Assembly: GCA_023402845.1 (NCBI GenBank)
Contig: JAEYFP010000064.1
Coordinates: 1-56,377, forward strand
Length of the DNA stretch: 56,377 nt
Source of the DNA: Bacillota bacterium
Lineage (GTDB): Bacteria; Bacillota; Clostridia; Lachnospirales; Lachnospiraceae
Direction of reading: 5' to 3'
Of this stretch, positions 33,125-41,934 are shown one piece after another. Below the pieces are notes generated by a model. The model ran no database searches. It was not told the DNA's origin and saw nothing but the letters and a program-made list of their open reading frames with translations. Both the position numbers and the translations under genes were made by a program. Each line of letters opens with the position of its first letter. The stretch's first letter is position 1.

Positions 33125-34351
33125 ATGAAAAAGACAGAAGGCGGCGTAACAGCGGCAAAGGGCTTTCAGGCGGCAGGCGCCGAAGCTTCGATCAAATATA
33201 AAAACAGAAAAGATATGGCAATGATCTATAGCATAAAGCCATGTGTGGCGGCGGGTACCTTTACTACGAATATTGTGAAGGCTGCACCGGTCAAATGGGA
33301 TCAGAAGATTGTGCATGAGTCTGCGTTTGTGCAGGCTGTCGTCGTGAATGCCGGAATTGCAAATGCGTGTACGAAGGAGCCGGGTATGGAGGCCTGTCAA
33401 AGGACTGCAGAAATTACCGGAGAGCTGCTGCAGATTCCGCGGGAGGCGGTACTCATCGGCTCTACAGGCATCATTGGTATGCAGCTTCCGATGGACCGGA
33501 TCAGTGCCGGTGTCGAAAAGCTGGTTCCTCTTCTTTCTGATACAATAGAGGCCGGAAGTCTGGCGGCGGAGGCGATTATGACGACCGATACCGTGCGAAA
33601 GGAGGCGGCCGTACAGGTGGAGCTTGGAGGAAAGCTTGTTACAATCGGCGGCATGTGTAAGGGCTCGGGGATGATCCACCCCAATATGTGTACGATGCTC
33701 GCCTATGTCACGACGGATGCGGCGATTTCCAAGGAGCTTTTGACGAAAGCGGTGAAAGAGGATGTCGTGGATACCTATAATATGATTTCAGTAGACGGGG
33801 ATACATCCACAAATGATACGCTGCTTGTACTCGCGAATGGCATGGCTCAAAATGAGCCGATTACGGAAGAAAATTTGGATTATCAGAGATTTTGTGAAGC
33901 GCTCCGTTATATTAACGAAACACTTGCAAAAAAGATGGCGGGCGACGGTGAAGGTGCGACGGCGCTTTTTGAGACAAAGGTAATTCATGCGAGAACAAAA
34001 CAGGATGCGAGGGTGCTTGCAAAATCGGTCATCACATCATCACTGACGAAGGCGGCAATTTTCGGACATGACGCGAATGCAATGGGAAGGATTCTCTGTG
34101 CACTTGGATATTCGGGCGCTCAGTTCGACCCTGACAATATGGAACTGTATTTTATAAGTGCCGGAGGTAAGATGCTTATTTTCAAGGACGGTCTGGTAAC
34201 AGATTACAGTGAGGAGGAAGCAACGAAGATTCTTTCGGAAAAGGAAGTGACGGCACTTGTCGATATCAAGATGGGGGAACAGGAGGCGACTGCATGGGGC
34301 TGTGACCTTACATATGAATATGTAAAGATCAATGCCGATTATAGAAGCTGA
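33125..34351 (+). CDS. argJ: Glutamate N-acetyltransferase (ornithine acetyltransferase)
   Basis: The 408-residue Ntn-type enzyme recycles the acetyl group from acetylornithine to glutamate. It is made as a precursor that cleaves itself before Thr190 in KGSGMIHPNMCTMLAY. The residue before the nucleophile is Cys where Ala is usual. The start at 33125 (MKKTEGGVTAAKGF) has GGAG 9 nt upstream; an ATG ten codons earlier would overlap the GNAT gene. The presence of argJ shows that the cyclic pathway is used. Whether it is mono- or bifunctional cannot be read off the sequence. Confidence 0.96.
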   Translation: MKKTEGGVTAAKGFQAAGAEASIKYKNRKDMAMIYSIKPCVAAGTFTTNIVKAAPVKWDQKIVHESAFVQAVVVNAGIANACTKEPGMEACQRTAEITGELLQIPREAVLIGSTGIIGMQLPMDRISAGVEKLVPLLSDTIEAGSLAAEAIMTTDTVRKEAAVQVELGGKLVTIGGMCKGSGMIHPNMCTMLAYVTTDAAISKELLTKAVKEDVVDTYNMISVDGDTSTNDTLLVLANGMAQNEPITEENLDYQRFCEALRYINETLAKKMAGDGEGATALFETKVIHARTKQDARVLAKSVITSSLTKAAIFGHDANAMGRILCALGYSGAQFDPDNMELYFISAGGKMLIFKDGLVTDYSEEEATKILSEKEVTALVDIKMGEQEATAWGCDLTYEYVKINADYRS

Positions 34352-34395
34352 GAAACAACAATGAAAAGGACAACAAAGAAACGGGGGTTTTTGTT

Positions 34396-35301
34396 TTGAA
34401 TATCACAAACGAAATTTATATGGAAAAATATTTACATAAGGCGGAGGTATTGATTGAGGCGCTTCCTTATATTCAGCAGTTCAACAGAAAGGTGATTGTT
34501 GTTAAATATGGAGGAAGTGCGATGACCGACGAGGAATTAAAGCGCAATGTCATTAAGGATGTGACATTGCTGAAGCTTGTCGGCTTTAAGCCGATTGTTG
34601 TGCACGGGGGAGGCAAGGAAATCAGCCGCTGGGTCGGCAAGATTGGAAAGAAAGCGGAATTTGTGAACGGTCTGCGCGTAACCGACGAGGAAACGATGGA
34701 AGTTGCGGAAATGGTTCTTGGAAAGGTGAACAAATCTCTTGTCACGATGGTGCAGGAGCTTGGCGTCAAGGCAGTCGGCATTTCAGGAAAGGACGGGGGC
34801 CTGCTGAAGGTGGAAAAGAAGTATGCGGACGGTGAGGATATCGGTTTTGTCGGTGATATCACCGAAGTCAATACAAAGATTCTAGAGGATCTTCTGGAGA
34901 AAGATTTTCTTCCGATTATCGCACCGGTTGGTTTAGATGAAAGCTTTTTGACCTATAATATTAATGCGGATGATGCGGCCTGTGCGATTGCAAAGGCAAT
35001 GGGCGCGGATAAGCTGGCGTTTTTGACTGATATTGAGGGTGTATATAAAAATCCTGACGATAAGGAAACTTTTATTTCGAGGCTGACTGTTTCTGAGGCA
35101 GAGACATTAATTGCAGGCGGCTATATCGGAGGCGGTATGCTTCCGAAGCTTCATAACTGTACCGATGCAATTTTAAATGGTGTGAACCGCGTCCATATTT
35201 TGGATGGCAGGAAGCCTCATTGCCTGCTGCTGGAGATCTTTACAAAAAAGGGAATCGGGACGATGTTTTTCCCGGATGCAGAGAAGGAGACGATGTTATG
35301 A
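34396..35301 (+). CDS. argB: Acetylglutamate kinase
   Basis: The 301-residue amino-acid kinase phosphorylates N-acetylglutamate. It has KYGGSAM, VHGGGKEI and NADDAA motifs and an N-terminal extension helix (ITNEIYMEKYLHKAEVLIEAL), which in cyclic-pathway enzymes forms the hexamer and mediates arginine feedback inhibition. It appears to start at a TTG with GGGGG 8 nt upstream; ATG at 34420 would remove part of the regulatory helix. The stop overlaps the argD start. Confidence 0.95.
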   Translation: MNITNEIYMEKYLHKAEVLIEALPYIQQFNRKVIVVKYGGSAMTDEELKRNVIKDVTLLKLVGFKPIVVHGGGKEISRWVGKIGKKAEFVNGLRVTDEETMEVAEMVLGKVNKSLVTMVQELGVKAVGISGKDGGLLKVEKKYADGEDIGFVGDITEVNTKILEDLLEKDFLPIIAPVGLDESFLTYNINADDAACAIAKAMGADKLAFLTDIEGVYKNPDDKETFISRLTVSEAETLIAGGYIGGGMLPKLHNCTDAILNGVNRVHILDGRKPHCLLLEIFTKKGIGTMFFPDAEKETML

Positions 35302-36494
35302 CGATGGAGCAATACATAGAAGAAGCCGAGAGTGTGCTTTTGCATACGTATAACCGATATCAGATTGTTCTGGATAAGGGAGAGGGCGTTTATCTATATG
35401 ATATCAACGGTAAGCCCTATCTCGATTTTACCGCGGGTATTGCCGTATTTGCGCTCGGCTACGGAAATAAAAAATATAATGAGGCCCTAAAAAATCAGAT
35501 TGATAAAATAATTCACACCTCGAACTACTACTATTCCGTGCCGGCCATAGAGGCTGCCGAAAAGCTGACAAAGGCATCTGGTATGGATCGGGTCTTTTTT
35601 ACAAACAGCGGAGCTGAGGCGGTGGAGGGTGCAATCAAAGCGGCCAGAAAATATGCCTATGTCAAGGATGGCTCCAATGATCATGAAATTATCGCAATGG
35701 AGCATTCGTTTCATGGGCGTACAATGGGGGCGCTATCGGTGACGGGCAATCCTAAATACCGCGAGGCGTTTTATCCGATGATCGGAAATATAAAATATGC
35801 GGAGTTTAACAATCTTGAGAGCGTAAAGACTTTGCTTTCCGATAAAACCTGTGCTATTATTTTAGAGACGATACAGGGCGAAGGAGGCATCCACATCGCC
35901 ACAGAAGAATTTTTAAAGGGTCTTAGAGAAATTTGTGATGAAAAAGGACTTTTGTTGATTCTGGATGAGATTCAGTGCGGTATGGGACGCACCGGAAAAC
36001 TGTTCGCCTATGAGCATTACAAAATCAAGCCGGATATTATGATGGTTGCGAAGGCAGTCGGCGGGGGGATTCCGGTCGGGGCATTTTTAATGACGCAGCA
36101 AGTGGCGGATCATTCTCTGACTGCAGGCGATCATGGTACCACCTATGGAGGGAACCCGCTTGCCACGGCGGCTGTCAATGAAATGTTCGACCTGTTTGAA
36201 GAAGAAAATGTGCTTATCAAAGTAAATGAAACGGCGCCTTATCTGGAAGAAAAACTCGAGGCGCTAGTGCAGAAATATGACTTTTTGACCGGACACAGGG
36301 GACGCGGACTTATGCAGGGACTTGTGTTTGACACGTCCAAAATGACGGCGGGAGAGGTTAGTAAAAAGGCGCTTGAAAACGGCCTGATTGTAATCACGGC
36401 AGGGCCGGATGTGCTTCGCTTTTTGCCGCCCCTCATCATTACAAAGCAGGATATTGATGAAATGGTCGTGCGTTTGGAAAGGTCCTTTTGCTGA
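35298..36494 (+). CDS. argD: Acetylornithine aminotransferase
   Basis: The 398-residue PLP enzyme converts N-acetylglutamate semialdehyde to N-acetylornithine. It has NSGAEAVEGAIKAARK, the cofactor Asp in ILDEIQCG and the Schiff-base Lys252 in MMVAKAVGGGIP. The ATG at 35298 overlaps the argB TGA, with GGAG 9 nt upstream; a longer reading beginning inside argB is not supported. It ends the operon in this window; argF is absent. Confidence 0.96.
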   Translation: MTMEQYIEEAESVLLHTYNRYQIVLDKGEGVYLYDINGKPYLDFTAGIAVFALGYGNKKYNEALKNQIDKIIHTSNYYYSVPAIEAAEKLTKASGMDRVFFTNSGAEAVEGAIKAARKYAYVKDGSNDHEIIAMEHSFHGRTMGALSVTGNPKYREAFYPMIGNIKYAEFNNLESVKTLLSDKTCAIILETIQGEGGIHIATEEFLKGLREICDEKGLLLILDEIQCGMGRTGKLFAYEHYKIKPDIMMVAKAVGGGIPVGAFLMTQQVADHSLTAGDHGTTYGGNPLATAAVNEMFDLFEEENVLIKVNETAPYLEEKLEALVQKYDFLTGHRGRGLMQGLVFDTSKMTAGEVSKKALENGLIVITAGPDVLRFLPPLIITKQDIDEMVVRLERSFC

Positions 36495-36516
36495 TCAGAA
36501 AGCTTGGGAGTAATTT

Positions 36517-38172
36517 ATGAGAAAAAAATGGATTTCGACGGTACTGGCGTTTGCGCTTATGATAGCGATGCTTACCGTTGCATTTCAGGATCAGAATCCG
36601 CTTTATGACTGGCTGATGACGACGAGGCTTGCGTCATGGGTGCAGAATCCTCTTTACAAAGGCAGTGTGTCGGCAGATGCGGTGGGAGGAGAGACGACTG
36701 ATATACAATTGCAGCGCATCGGCGATGAGACTCTTGTGCTTTGGTATGCCGATGATTCTCTTACAGAATATATCACGACAACGGCACTTTCTTATCAGGC
36801 GGAGTACGGGATCAAGGTCAAACCTGTGCTTGTTTCAGGTGTGGAATATTTGGAACAGATCAACCGGGTTTCGGTTAATGAAGGGGAAGAAGGAGCTGAT
36901 GAGGCTCCCGATTTATATATTACAACACATGACAATTTGATGCGGGCTTATCTTGCGGGACTTGCGGCACCGATTACCGATACGCAGGCCAATGTGCTTC
37001 CTCGGAATTATCCGCAGACGGCTCTTCATGCCGTGAGCTGTGACGAGCAGTATGTAGCGTATCCGCTTTATTATGAGACGAATTTTTTTCTTTATAATAA
37101 AACCTATATGGCCAATATGGCAAAGGAGCGTATAGAAGGGGAAATTGATGCGGCGCAGGGAGAGGCGGCTACAGAGGAGCTTGCCCAGGCAGGGGAAGAA
37201 CCTGCGGAAGCTGACGTGTTGGATGTAAGTGAAGAGACAGCAGATACCCTCGCCTCCACAGGGGATATTGAACAGGCGGCGGAAGGTGAAAACGGTACGC
37301 CTATGGGGGAAGAGGATGCGGAGGTCAGTGCGGAGGTGTTGGAGCAGCTCTCTACGATGATTCCTGCCACAATTGACGATATTTTGACCTTTGCAAACAA
37401 CTATGATGCGCCGGAGGCTGTTGAAGCCGTATTTAAATGGGATGTATCGGATATTTTCTATAATTATTTCTTTGTCGGCAATTATATGGATGTCGGAGGA
37501 GAGAATGGTGACAATAATGCGGTTTTCAATATTTATAATCAGCAGTCGGTGGATTGTCTGACCGTTTACCAGAATCTGAACCAATTCTTTTCGATTGATG
37601 CGGACGAGGTCACTTATGAAGGCATATTAAAAGAATTTATTGAAGGAAAGACCGTATTTACCGTCGCGACAACGGATGCAATCGCGAAGATCGAGGCGGC
37701 AAAGGCGGCAGGAGAATTTGAATTCAATTATGGAGTTGCAGTGCTCCCGGATATCAGCTCCACATTAAAGGCGCGCGGACTGTCGGTGACGAGCGCTGTG
37801 GCGGTCAACGGATATTCGGATAAAAAGGAGCAGGCAAATGCATTTGCGGAATATTTATCTTATACGAAATCTGATGATCTCTATAAGAAAGCCGGAAAGC
37901 TTGCCTGCAAAAAAGGCATTAATTATGACAATGCCGAAATTTCGAATGTGATGTCCGAATATGAAAAATCCGTTTCCCTTCCGAAAATGATTGAAGCGAG
38001 CAATTACTGGGTGCAGCTTGAAATCGCATTTACCAAGGTTTGGACGGGGAGTGAGCCTGATGAGACTTTGAAAGCACTGTCTGATACAATCGGCGGACAA
38101 ATCGATGAAATCGAATATCATATTCCGACGCAGGAAAGCATCAGTGCCGGCGCCGGGGATGATGTAAAATAA
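36517..38172 (+). CDS. Membrane-anchored family 1 solute-binding protein
   Basis: The 551-residue protein has a MalE-like core (a VLWYADDSLTEY start, DLYITTHDNLMRAY, YPLYYETNFFLYNK and a C-terminal NYWVQLEIAF). The N-terminus is one hydrophobic helix (about 6-24) with no lipobox Cys, so it is secreted or anchored by an uncleaved helix. A roughly 85-residue acidic Ala/Glu insert (about 205-290) interrupts the core and is absent from standard family members. No permease is nearby, so transport is doubtful. It lies 22 nt after argD and before htrA. GGGAG precedes the ATG. Confidence 0.75.
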   Translation: MRKKWISTVLAFALMIAMLTVAFQDQNPLYDWLMTTRLASWVQNPLYKGSVSADAVGGETTDIQLQRIGDETLVLWYADDSLTEYITTTALSYQAEYGIKVKPVLVSGVEYLEQINRVSVNEGEEGADEAPDLYITTHDNLMRAYLAGLAAPITDTQANVLPRNYPQTALHAVSCDEQYVAYPLYYETNFFLYNKTYMANMAKERIEGEIDAAQGEAATEELAQAGEEPAEADVLDVSEETADTLASTGDIEQAAEGENGTPMGEEDAEVSAEVLEQLSTMIPATIDDILTFANNYDAPEAVEAVFKWDVSDIFYNYFFVGNYMDVGGENGDNNAVFNIYNQQSVDCLTVYQNLNQFFSIDADEVTYEGILKEFIEGKTVFTVATTDAIAKIEAAKAAGEFEFNYGVAVLPDISSTLKARGLSVTSAVAVNGYSDKKEQANAFAEYLSYTKSDDLYKKAGKLACKKGINYDNAEISNVMSEYEKSVSLPKMIEASNYWVQLEIAFTKVWTGSEPDETLKALSDTIGGQIDEIEYHIPTQESISAGAGDDVK

Positions 38173-38190
38173 CGGATGACAACGGAGTTC

Positions 38191-38223
38191 ACACTTTGAA
38201 CACACTTTAAACACAGTTTGATA
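38191..38223 (+). promoter_or_regulatory. Three 11-bp direct repeats upstream of htrA
   Basis: ACACTTTGAAC, ACACTTTAAAC and ACAGTTTGATA follow one another with exactly 11-bp period, the helical spacing used by OmpR/PhoB-type regulators. They lie 163 nt before the htrA start in a 214-bp gap. They may be the binding site of an envelope-stress regulator; the CssRS system does this for htrA in Bacillus. A -10 could be the TATGATAT near 38280. Confidence 0.55.
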
Positions 38224-38386
38224 AACAAAATTTCACTTTTTTCTCACGTGTCATACAAATTTATTTCATAGTTTATAAGTATGATATATCTAACAGCAAA
38301 AGAAGCTGATGGAACTATTCGTTCTGGCTGATCGTAAAAAAGTTGTTTCATCGGTTGCAGGCATAGAAAAAGAAAGTGAGGATAAA

Positions 38387-39838
38387 ATGATGTATGAATA
38401 TTATAATTATGAAAATCAAGTGATTCCTGACGGAAGAGAACAGCAGGAGGCGGAATTAAAGGCGAAGGCTCTGCAGGAAAAGCAAAGAGAAAAAAAGGCA
38501 CGGAGAAAAAGATGGATGTCCTGTATTTCCTACGGGCTTGTTTTTGGTATTGTTGCTGGGTGCGCATTCCAGGGCGTCAACCTGATTGGCAATAAGCTGC
38601 AAAGTAACCAGGCGGAAACGACGACAGAGCAGCCGGCTGAAGAAAAGGAAGAAGCGGCTCCGGCAACGGCAGTGAGTGCGACAGAGGAAGCCGCCCCTGT
38701 GACGATGGCGGTTGCCGATGTGGCTTCCGGCGCAATGCCTTCGATCGTATCCATCACGAATAAGAGTGTTCAGGAAGTGCAGATGATGTTCGGTATGGGA
38801 ACACAGGAGTATGAAAGCGAGAGTCTTGGATCGGGAATCATTGTAGGAAAGAATGACACGGAGCTTTTGATCGTGACAAATAATCACGTAATTGAGGGCG
38901 CCAATACGCTTTCGGTCAGTTTCATCGATAATGAAGTGTATGAAGCAACGTTAAAGGGCGCCGATTCTGAAAATGATCTGGCCGTTATCGCGGTAAAGCT
39001 TGCGGATGTGAAGGAAAGCACATTGGGACAGATTGAAGTTGCGGTATTGGGTGATTCGAGTGAGCTTGTCATCGGGGAGCCGGTCGTTGCGATCGGAAAT
39101 GCTCTTGGTTATGGGCAGTCTGTTACTACAGGTATTGTCAGCGCGCTTGACAGAGAAATCAACATGGATAATCTGAGCAGCAAGCTGATTCAGACCGATG
39201 CGGCAATTAATCCGGGCAACAGCGGCGGTGCACTTTTGAATATGAAGGGTGAGGTTATTGGTATCAATTCAGCCAAATTTGCCTCCTCACAGGTGGAAGG
39301 CATGGGCTATTCCATTCCGATTTCTACGGCGATGCCAATTATTGAGGATTTGATGAGCAGAGAAACGAGAGAACTTGTGGATGAAAGTGATGCAAGTTAC
39401 CTTGGCATTACGGGGCTGTCGGTAACAAGTCAGGTGTCGGAAACGTATGGAATTCCGGAAGGCATTTATATCTCTGAGGTTTATACGGATACACCGGCAC
39501 AAGCTGCAGGACTGCAGAAGGGCGATGTTGTTAAGAAATTCGACGGTATTTCTGTTACAAGCATCACCGAACTTCAGGAGCGGCTGCAATATTATAAAGC
39601 GGGTGAGACGGTAGAGATGCTGATCGAGCGGGCCGATAACGGCGAATATAAGGAGATGACGCTTACGGTTACACTTGGCTCCAGGGCTGATGCTAATCTC
39701 GAGGAATCGGATCAGAGCAGCAGCGAGGACAGCAGTCAGGAAGGGCCTCAGGAAAATCAGTCTGATAGCAGCAGCGGGCAGCAGACTTACCCATCCTATG
39801 ACGGACAGCAGAATCTGTTTGATTTCTTTGGATATTGA
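38387..39838 (+). CDS. htrA: HtrA-like serine protease with PDZ domain
   Basis: The 483-residue membrane-anchored protease of the DegP/HtrA family removes or refolds damaged proteins outside the membrane. It has a cytoplasmic basic N-terminus, one TM helix (about 44-68), an acidic linker, a trypsin-like domain with the triad His167 (TNNHV), Asp197 (SENDLAV) and Ser279 (GNSGG), one PDZ domain (about 345-440), and a Ser/Gln-rich tail. The start at 38387 follows GAGG by 7 nt. A strong hairpin follows the gene. The upstream 11-bp repeats suggest two-component control. Confidence 0.95.
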   Translation: MMYEYYNYENQVIPDGREQQEAELKAKALQEKQREKKARRKRWMSCISYGLVFGIVAGCAFQGVNLIGNKLQSNQAETTTEQPAEEKEEAAPATAVSATEEAAPVTMAVADVASGAMPSIVSITNKSVQEVQMMFGMGTQEYESESLGSGIIVGKNDTELLIVTNNHVIEGANTLSVSFIDNEVYEATLKGADSENDLAVIAVKLADVKESTLGQIEVAVLGDSSELVIGEPVVAIGNALGYGQSVTTGIVSALDREINMDNLSSKLIQTDAAINPGNSGGALLNMKGEVIGINSAKFASSQVEGMGYSIPISTAMPIIEDLMSRETRELVDESDASYLGITGLSVTSQVSETYGIPEGIYISEVYTDTPAQAAGLQKGDVVKKFDGISVTSITELQERLQYYKAGETVEMLIERADNGEYKEMTLTVTLGSRADANLEESDQSSSEDSSQEGPQENQSDSSSGQQTYPSYDGQQNLFDFFGY

Positions 39839-39905
39839 CAGAAACACTTCATTTGCACACGAATGGAAAAAATATAATAAACAGGAATAAAATGTATAGG
39901 ATTGG

Positions 39906-39957
39906 ATAGATTAAAGAAAGAACCTCATTACAAAATGAGGTTCTTTCTTTAATCTAT
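39906..39957 (+). terminator. 24-bp perfect hairpin after htrA
   Basis: A perfect 24-bp stem (39906-39929 with 39934-39957) closes on an ACAA loop, with T-rich outer arms that make it work on either strand. It ends 16 nt before the start of the DMT gene and abuts that gene's ribosome site. It is the terminator of htrA, although the unusually long arms could also be a small mobile-element relic. Confidence 0.85.
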
Positions 39958-39973
39958 GAAAAGGAGGCATTCC

Positions 39974-40402
39974 ATGGGAGTTATTACGGCACTGATTTCC
40001 GGGGCATTGATGAGCATACAGGGAGTTTTTAATACGGAGGTTACGAAAAACTCAAGTGTATGGGCAGCGGCTGGGTTTGTACAGATTACTGCATTTGGTG
40101 TCTGCCTGCTGGCTTGGTCTTTTACGGATCGGACACCGGTATCTGCAATCCTTTCGGTTTCCCCCAAGTATATGCTGTTGGGCGGTGTGCTCGGGGCATT
40201 TATTACGTATACGGTTATTATGAGTATGGATTCTCTCGGACCGGCCAGAGCAGTTATGCTTATTGTAATATCACAGCTTTTGGTCGCCTATTGTATTGAG
40301 CTACTGGGAATCTTTCAGGTGGAAAAGCAACCGTTCGAGCTGAGAAAAGCAATCGGAATGGCAGTTGCGATCGCAGGTGTTGTTATTTTTAAATGGAAAT
40401 AG
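39974..40402 (+). CDS. Small DMT-type transporter (DUF606/YdcZ family)
   Basis: The 142-residue protein has five TM segments. It starts MGVITALISGALMSIQGVFN and contains GPARAVMLIVISQLLVAYCIELLG, both typical of the DUF606/YdcZ half-size transporters of the drug/metabolite transporter superfamily. These usually work as dimers. The ATG at 39974 has AAAGGAGG 6 nt upstream; an ATG six codons earlier lies in the hairpin. The substrate is unknown. Confidence 0.85.
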   Translation: MGVITALISGALMSIQGVFNTEVTKNSSVWAAAGFVQITAFGVCLLAWSFTDRTPVSAILSVSPKYMLLGGVLGAFITYTVIMSMDSLGPARAVMLIVISQLLVAYCIELLGIFQVEKQPFELRKAIGMAVAIAGVVIFKWK

Positions 40403-40439
40403 ATTTAATAATATTGAAATAAAATCGCAATATTTTATG

Positions 40440-40467
40440 TTGTATTGGATAGAAAGTATGTTACAAT
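40440..40467 (+). promoter_or_regulatory. Candidate comEA promoter
   Basis: TTGTAT (40440-40445), a 16-nt spacer and TACAAT (40462-40467) lie 56 nt before the comEA start. The -10 matches consensus in 5 of 6 positions. A weak inverted repeat AATATTG/CAATATT (40410-40434) upstream may end the DMT transcript. Confidence 0.5.
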
Positions 40468-40523
40468 AGAATTGCTGAAAAGCCATATTTGCATAGCGGG
40501 GCCTGAGAACAGGAGACTATGTA

Positions 40524-41219
40524 ATGAAAAATAAAATGATTTGGACGTTGGCGGTCCTTTTTTATATGTTTTTTTGTTTGTCCGGCTGCGGCAGGACAAA
40601 GGAGGAGCAGCTCCTTTTATTGGAGGAGGGTATTCCGACCGAGAGTCAGGAGGCGCTGGGGCAAAACGATAGTTCAGAAACAGCAGAAGCACAGACATCG
40701 GGAGCCGGTGAAACCGCGCAGGGACTGCTGGAGGATACTTCAGATGTACAGGAGCCGTCCGTGATTGCCGTACATGTCTGCGGTGCGGTGGCTGCTCCCG
40801 GTGTATATGAACTGGAAGTACCCGTGCGTATTGTGGATGCCATAGCGGCAGCAGGCGGTTTTGACGGGGATGCTGCGGAGTCCTATTTAAATCAAGCGGC
40901 GTTTCTGAAGGATGGTCAGCAAGTGTACGTGCCGACAAAGGATGAAGCGGATCAGACGATTCAGCTTTCGGCAGGAGTTGATAGCGGCAGCGTACAGACA
41001 GCCGTGCAGAATGAGGCTGCTGTGGGTGTGAACATCAATACGGCAGCTAAAGCCGAACTGATGACACTGCCCGGTATCGGTGAAGCCAAGGCGGAGAATA
41101 TTATCCGTTACAGAGAAGCATCGGGCGGTTTCTGTACGATTGAGGACATCATGCAGGTGGAAGGGATCAAAGAAGGTCTTTTTCAGAAAATCAAGGAGCA
41201 AATCTGCATCGGTCCGTAG
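40524..41219 (+). CDS. comEA: ComEA-like DNA-uptake lipoprotein
   Basis: The 231-residue protein has a lipoprotein signal with LSGC (Cys22), an acidic linker, an SLBB domain (about 78-135) and a C-terminal double helix-hairpin-helix (about 170-228, GVNINTAAKAELMTLPGIGEAKA) that binds double-stranded DNA. Together with ComEC downstream it forms part of the DNA-import apparatus. Anchoring by a lipid rather than a TM helix differs from the Bacillus ComEA. It leads an apparent operon that also carries a two-component pair and a GerMN lipoprotein. Confidence 0.92.
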   Translation: MKNKMIWTLAVLFYMFFCLSGCGRTKEEQLLLLEEGIPTESQEALGQNDSSETAEAQTSGAGETAQGLLEDTSDVQEPSVIAVHVCGAVAAPGVYELEVPVRIVDAIAAAGGFDGDAAESYLNQAAFLKDGQQVYVPTKDEADQTIQLSAGVDSGSVQTAVQNEAAVGVNINTAAKAELMTLPGIGEAKAENIIRYREASGGFCTIEDIMQVEGIKEGLFQKIKEQICIGP

Positions 41220-41238
41220 GACAGGGAAAGGATTTGAG

Positions 41239-41934
41239 ATGGGGAAAAAGGTACTTGTAGTCGATGATGAAAAATTAATTGTAAAGGGAATCCGGTTCAG
41301 CCTGGAGCAGGACGGAATGGAGGTTTCCTGTGCTTATGACGGCGAGGAGGCGGTTGCTCTCGCTAAAAATAATACATATGATATCATTCTGCTGGATCTG
41401 ATGCTGCCAAAGCTTTCGGGCCTCGAGGTCTGCCAGCAGGTCAGAGAGTTTTCCAGAGTTCCGATCATTATGCTGACGGCAAAGGGCGATGATATGGATA
41501 AAATTCTCGGTCTGGAATACGGGGCGGATGATTATATCACAAAGCCGTTTAATATTCTCGAGGTAAAAGCAAGGATCAAGGCTATCATGCGCCGTGCCAC
41601 ACCGGATCGGGAGAGCGGTGCAAATTCGATTGAGGGTGATATTGTAATCAGCGATATGCGCCTTGAGGTAGAGGGAAGGCGCCTTTATATTTCGGATAAG
41701 GAGGTTAATCTTACGTCAAAGGAATTCGACGTATTGGAGCTGCTTGCCAGAAATCCGGATAAAGTATATGATAGGGAAAAGTTGCTGAAGCTCGTATGGG
41801 GAGCCGACTATCCGGGTGATGTCAGGACAGTCGATGTGCATATCCGCCGTCTGCGAGAGAAAATAGAGCCAAATCCGAGCGAACCGAAATATGTCCATAC
41901 GAAATGGGGTGTCGGTTATTTTTTCAAGGGTTAA
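41239..41934 (+). CDS. OmpR-family response regulator of the comEA region
   Basis: The 231-residue regulator has a receiver (Asp53 in ILLDLMLPKLSG, and GADDYITKPFN) and a winged-helix domain ending RTVDVHIRRLREKIE and GVGYFFKG, as in the PhoP/WalR class. The ATG at 41239 follows AAAGGA, 19 nt after the comEA stop. A longer reading that begins inside comEA is an artefact. It overlaps the kinase gene by 44 nt. Confidence 0.93.
   Translation: MGKKVLVVDDEKLIVKGIRFSLEQDGMEVSCAYDGEEAVALAKNNTYDIILLDLMLPKLSGLEVCQQVREFSRVPIIMLTAKGDDMDKILGLEYGADDYITKPFNILEVKARIKAIMRRATPDRESGANSIEGDIVISDMRLEVEGRRLYISDKEVNLTSKEFDVLELLARNPDKVYDREKLLKLVWGADYPGDVRTVDVHIRRLREKIEPNPSEPKYVHTKWGVGYFFKG

Noticed and set aside
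34396..36494. argB-argD fusion, because a longer argD frame begins inside argB
   Set aside because: The extension is in a different frame from argB, and an ATGA overlap with GGAG upstream gives a normal argD start at 35298.
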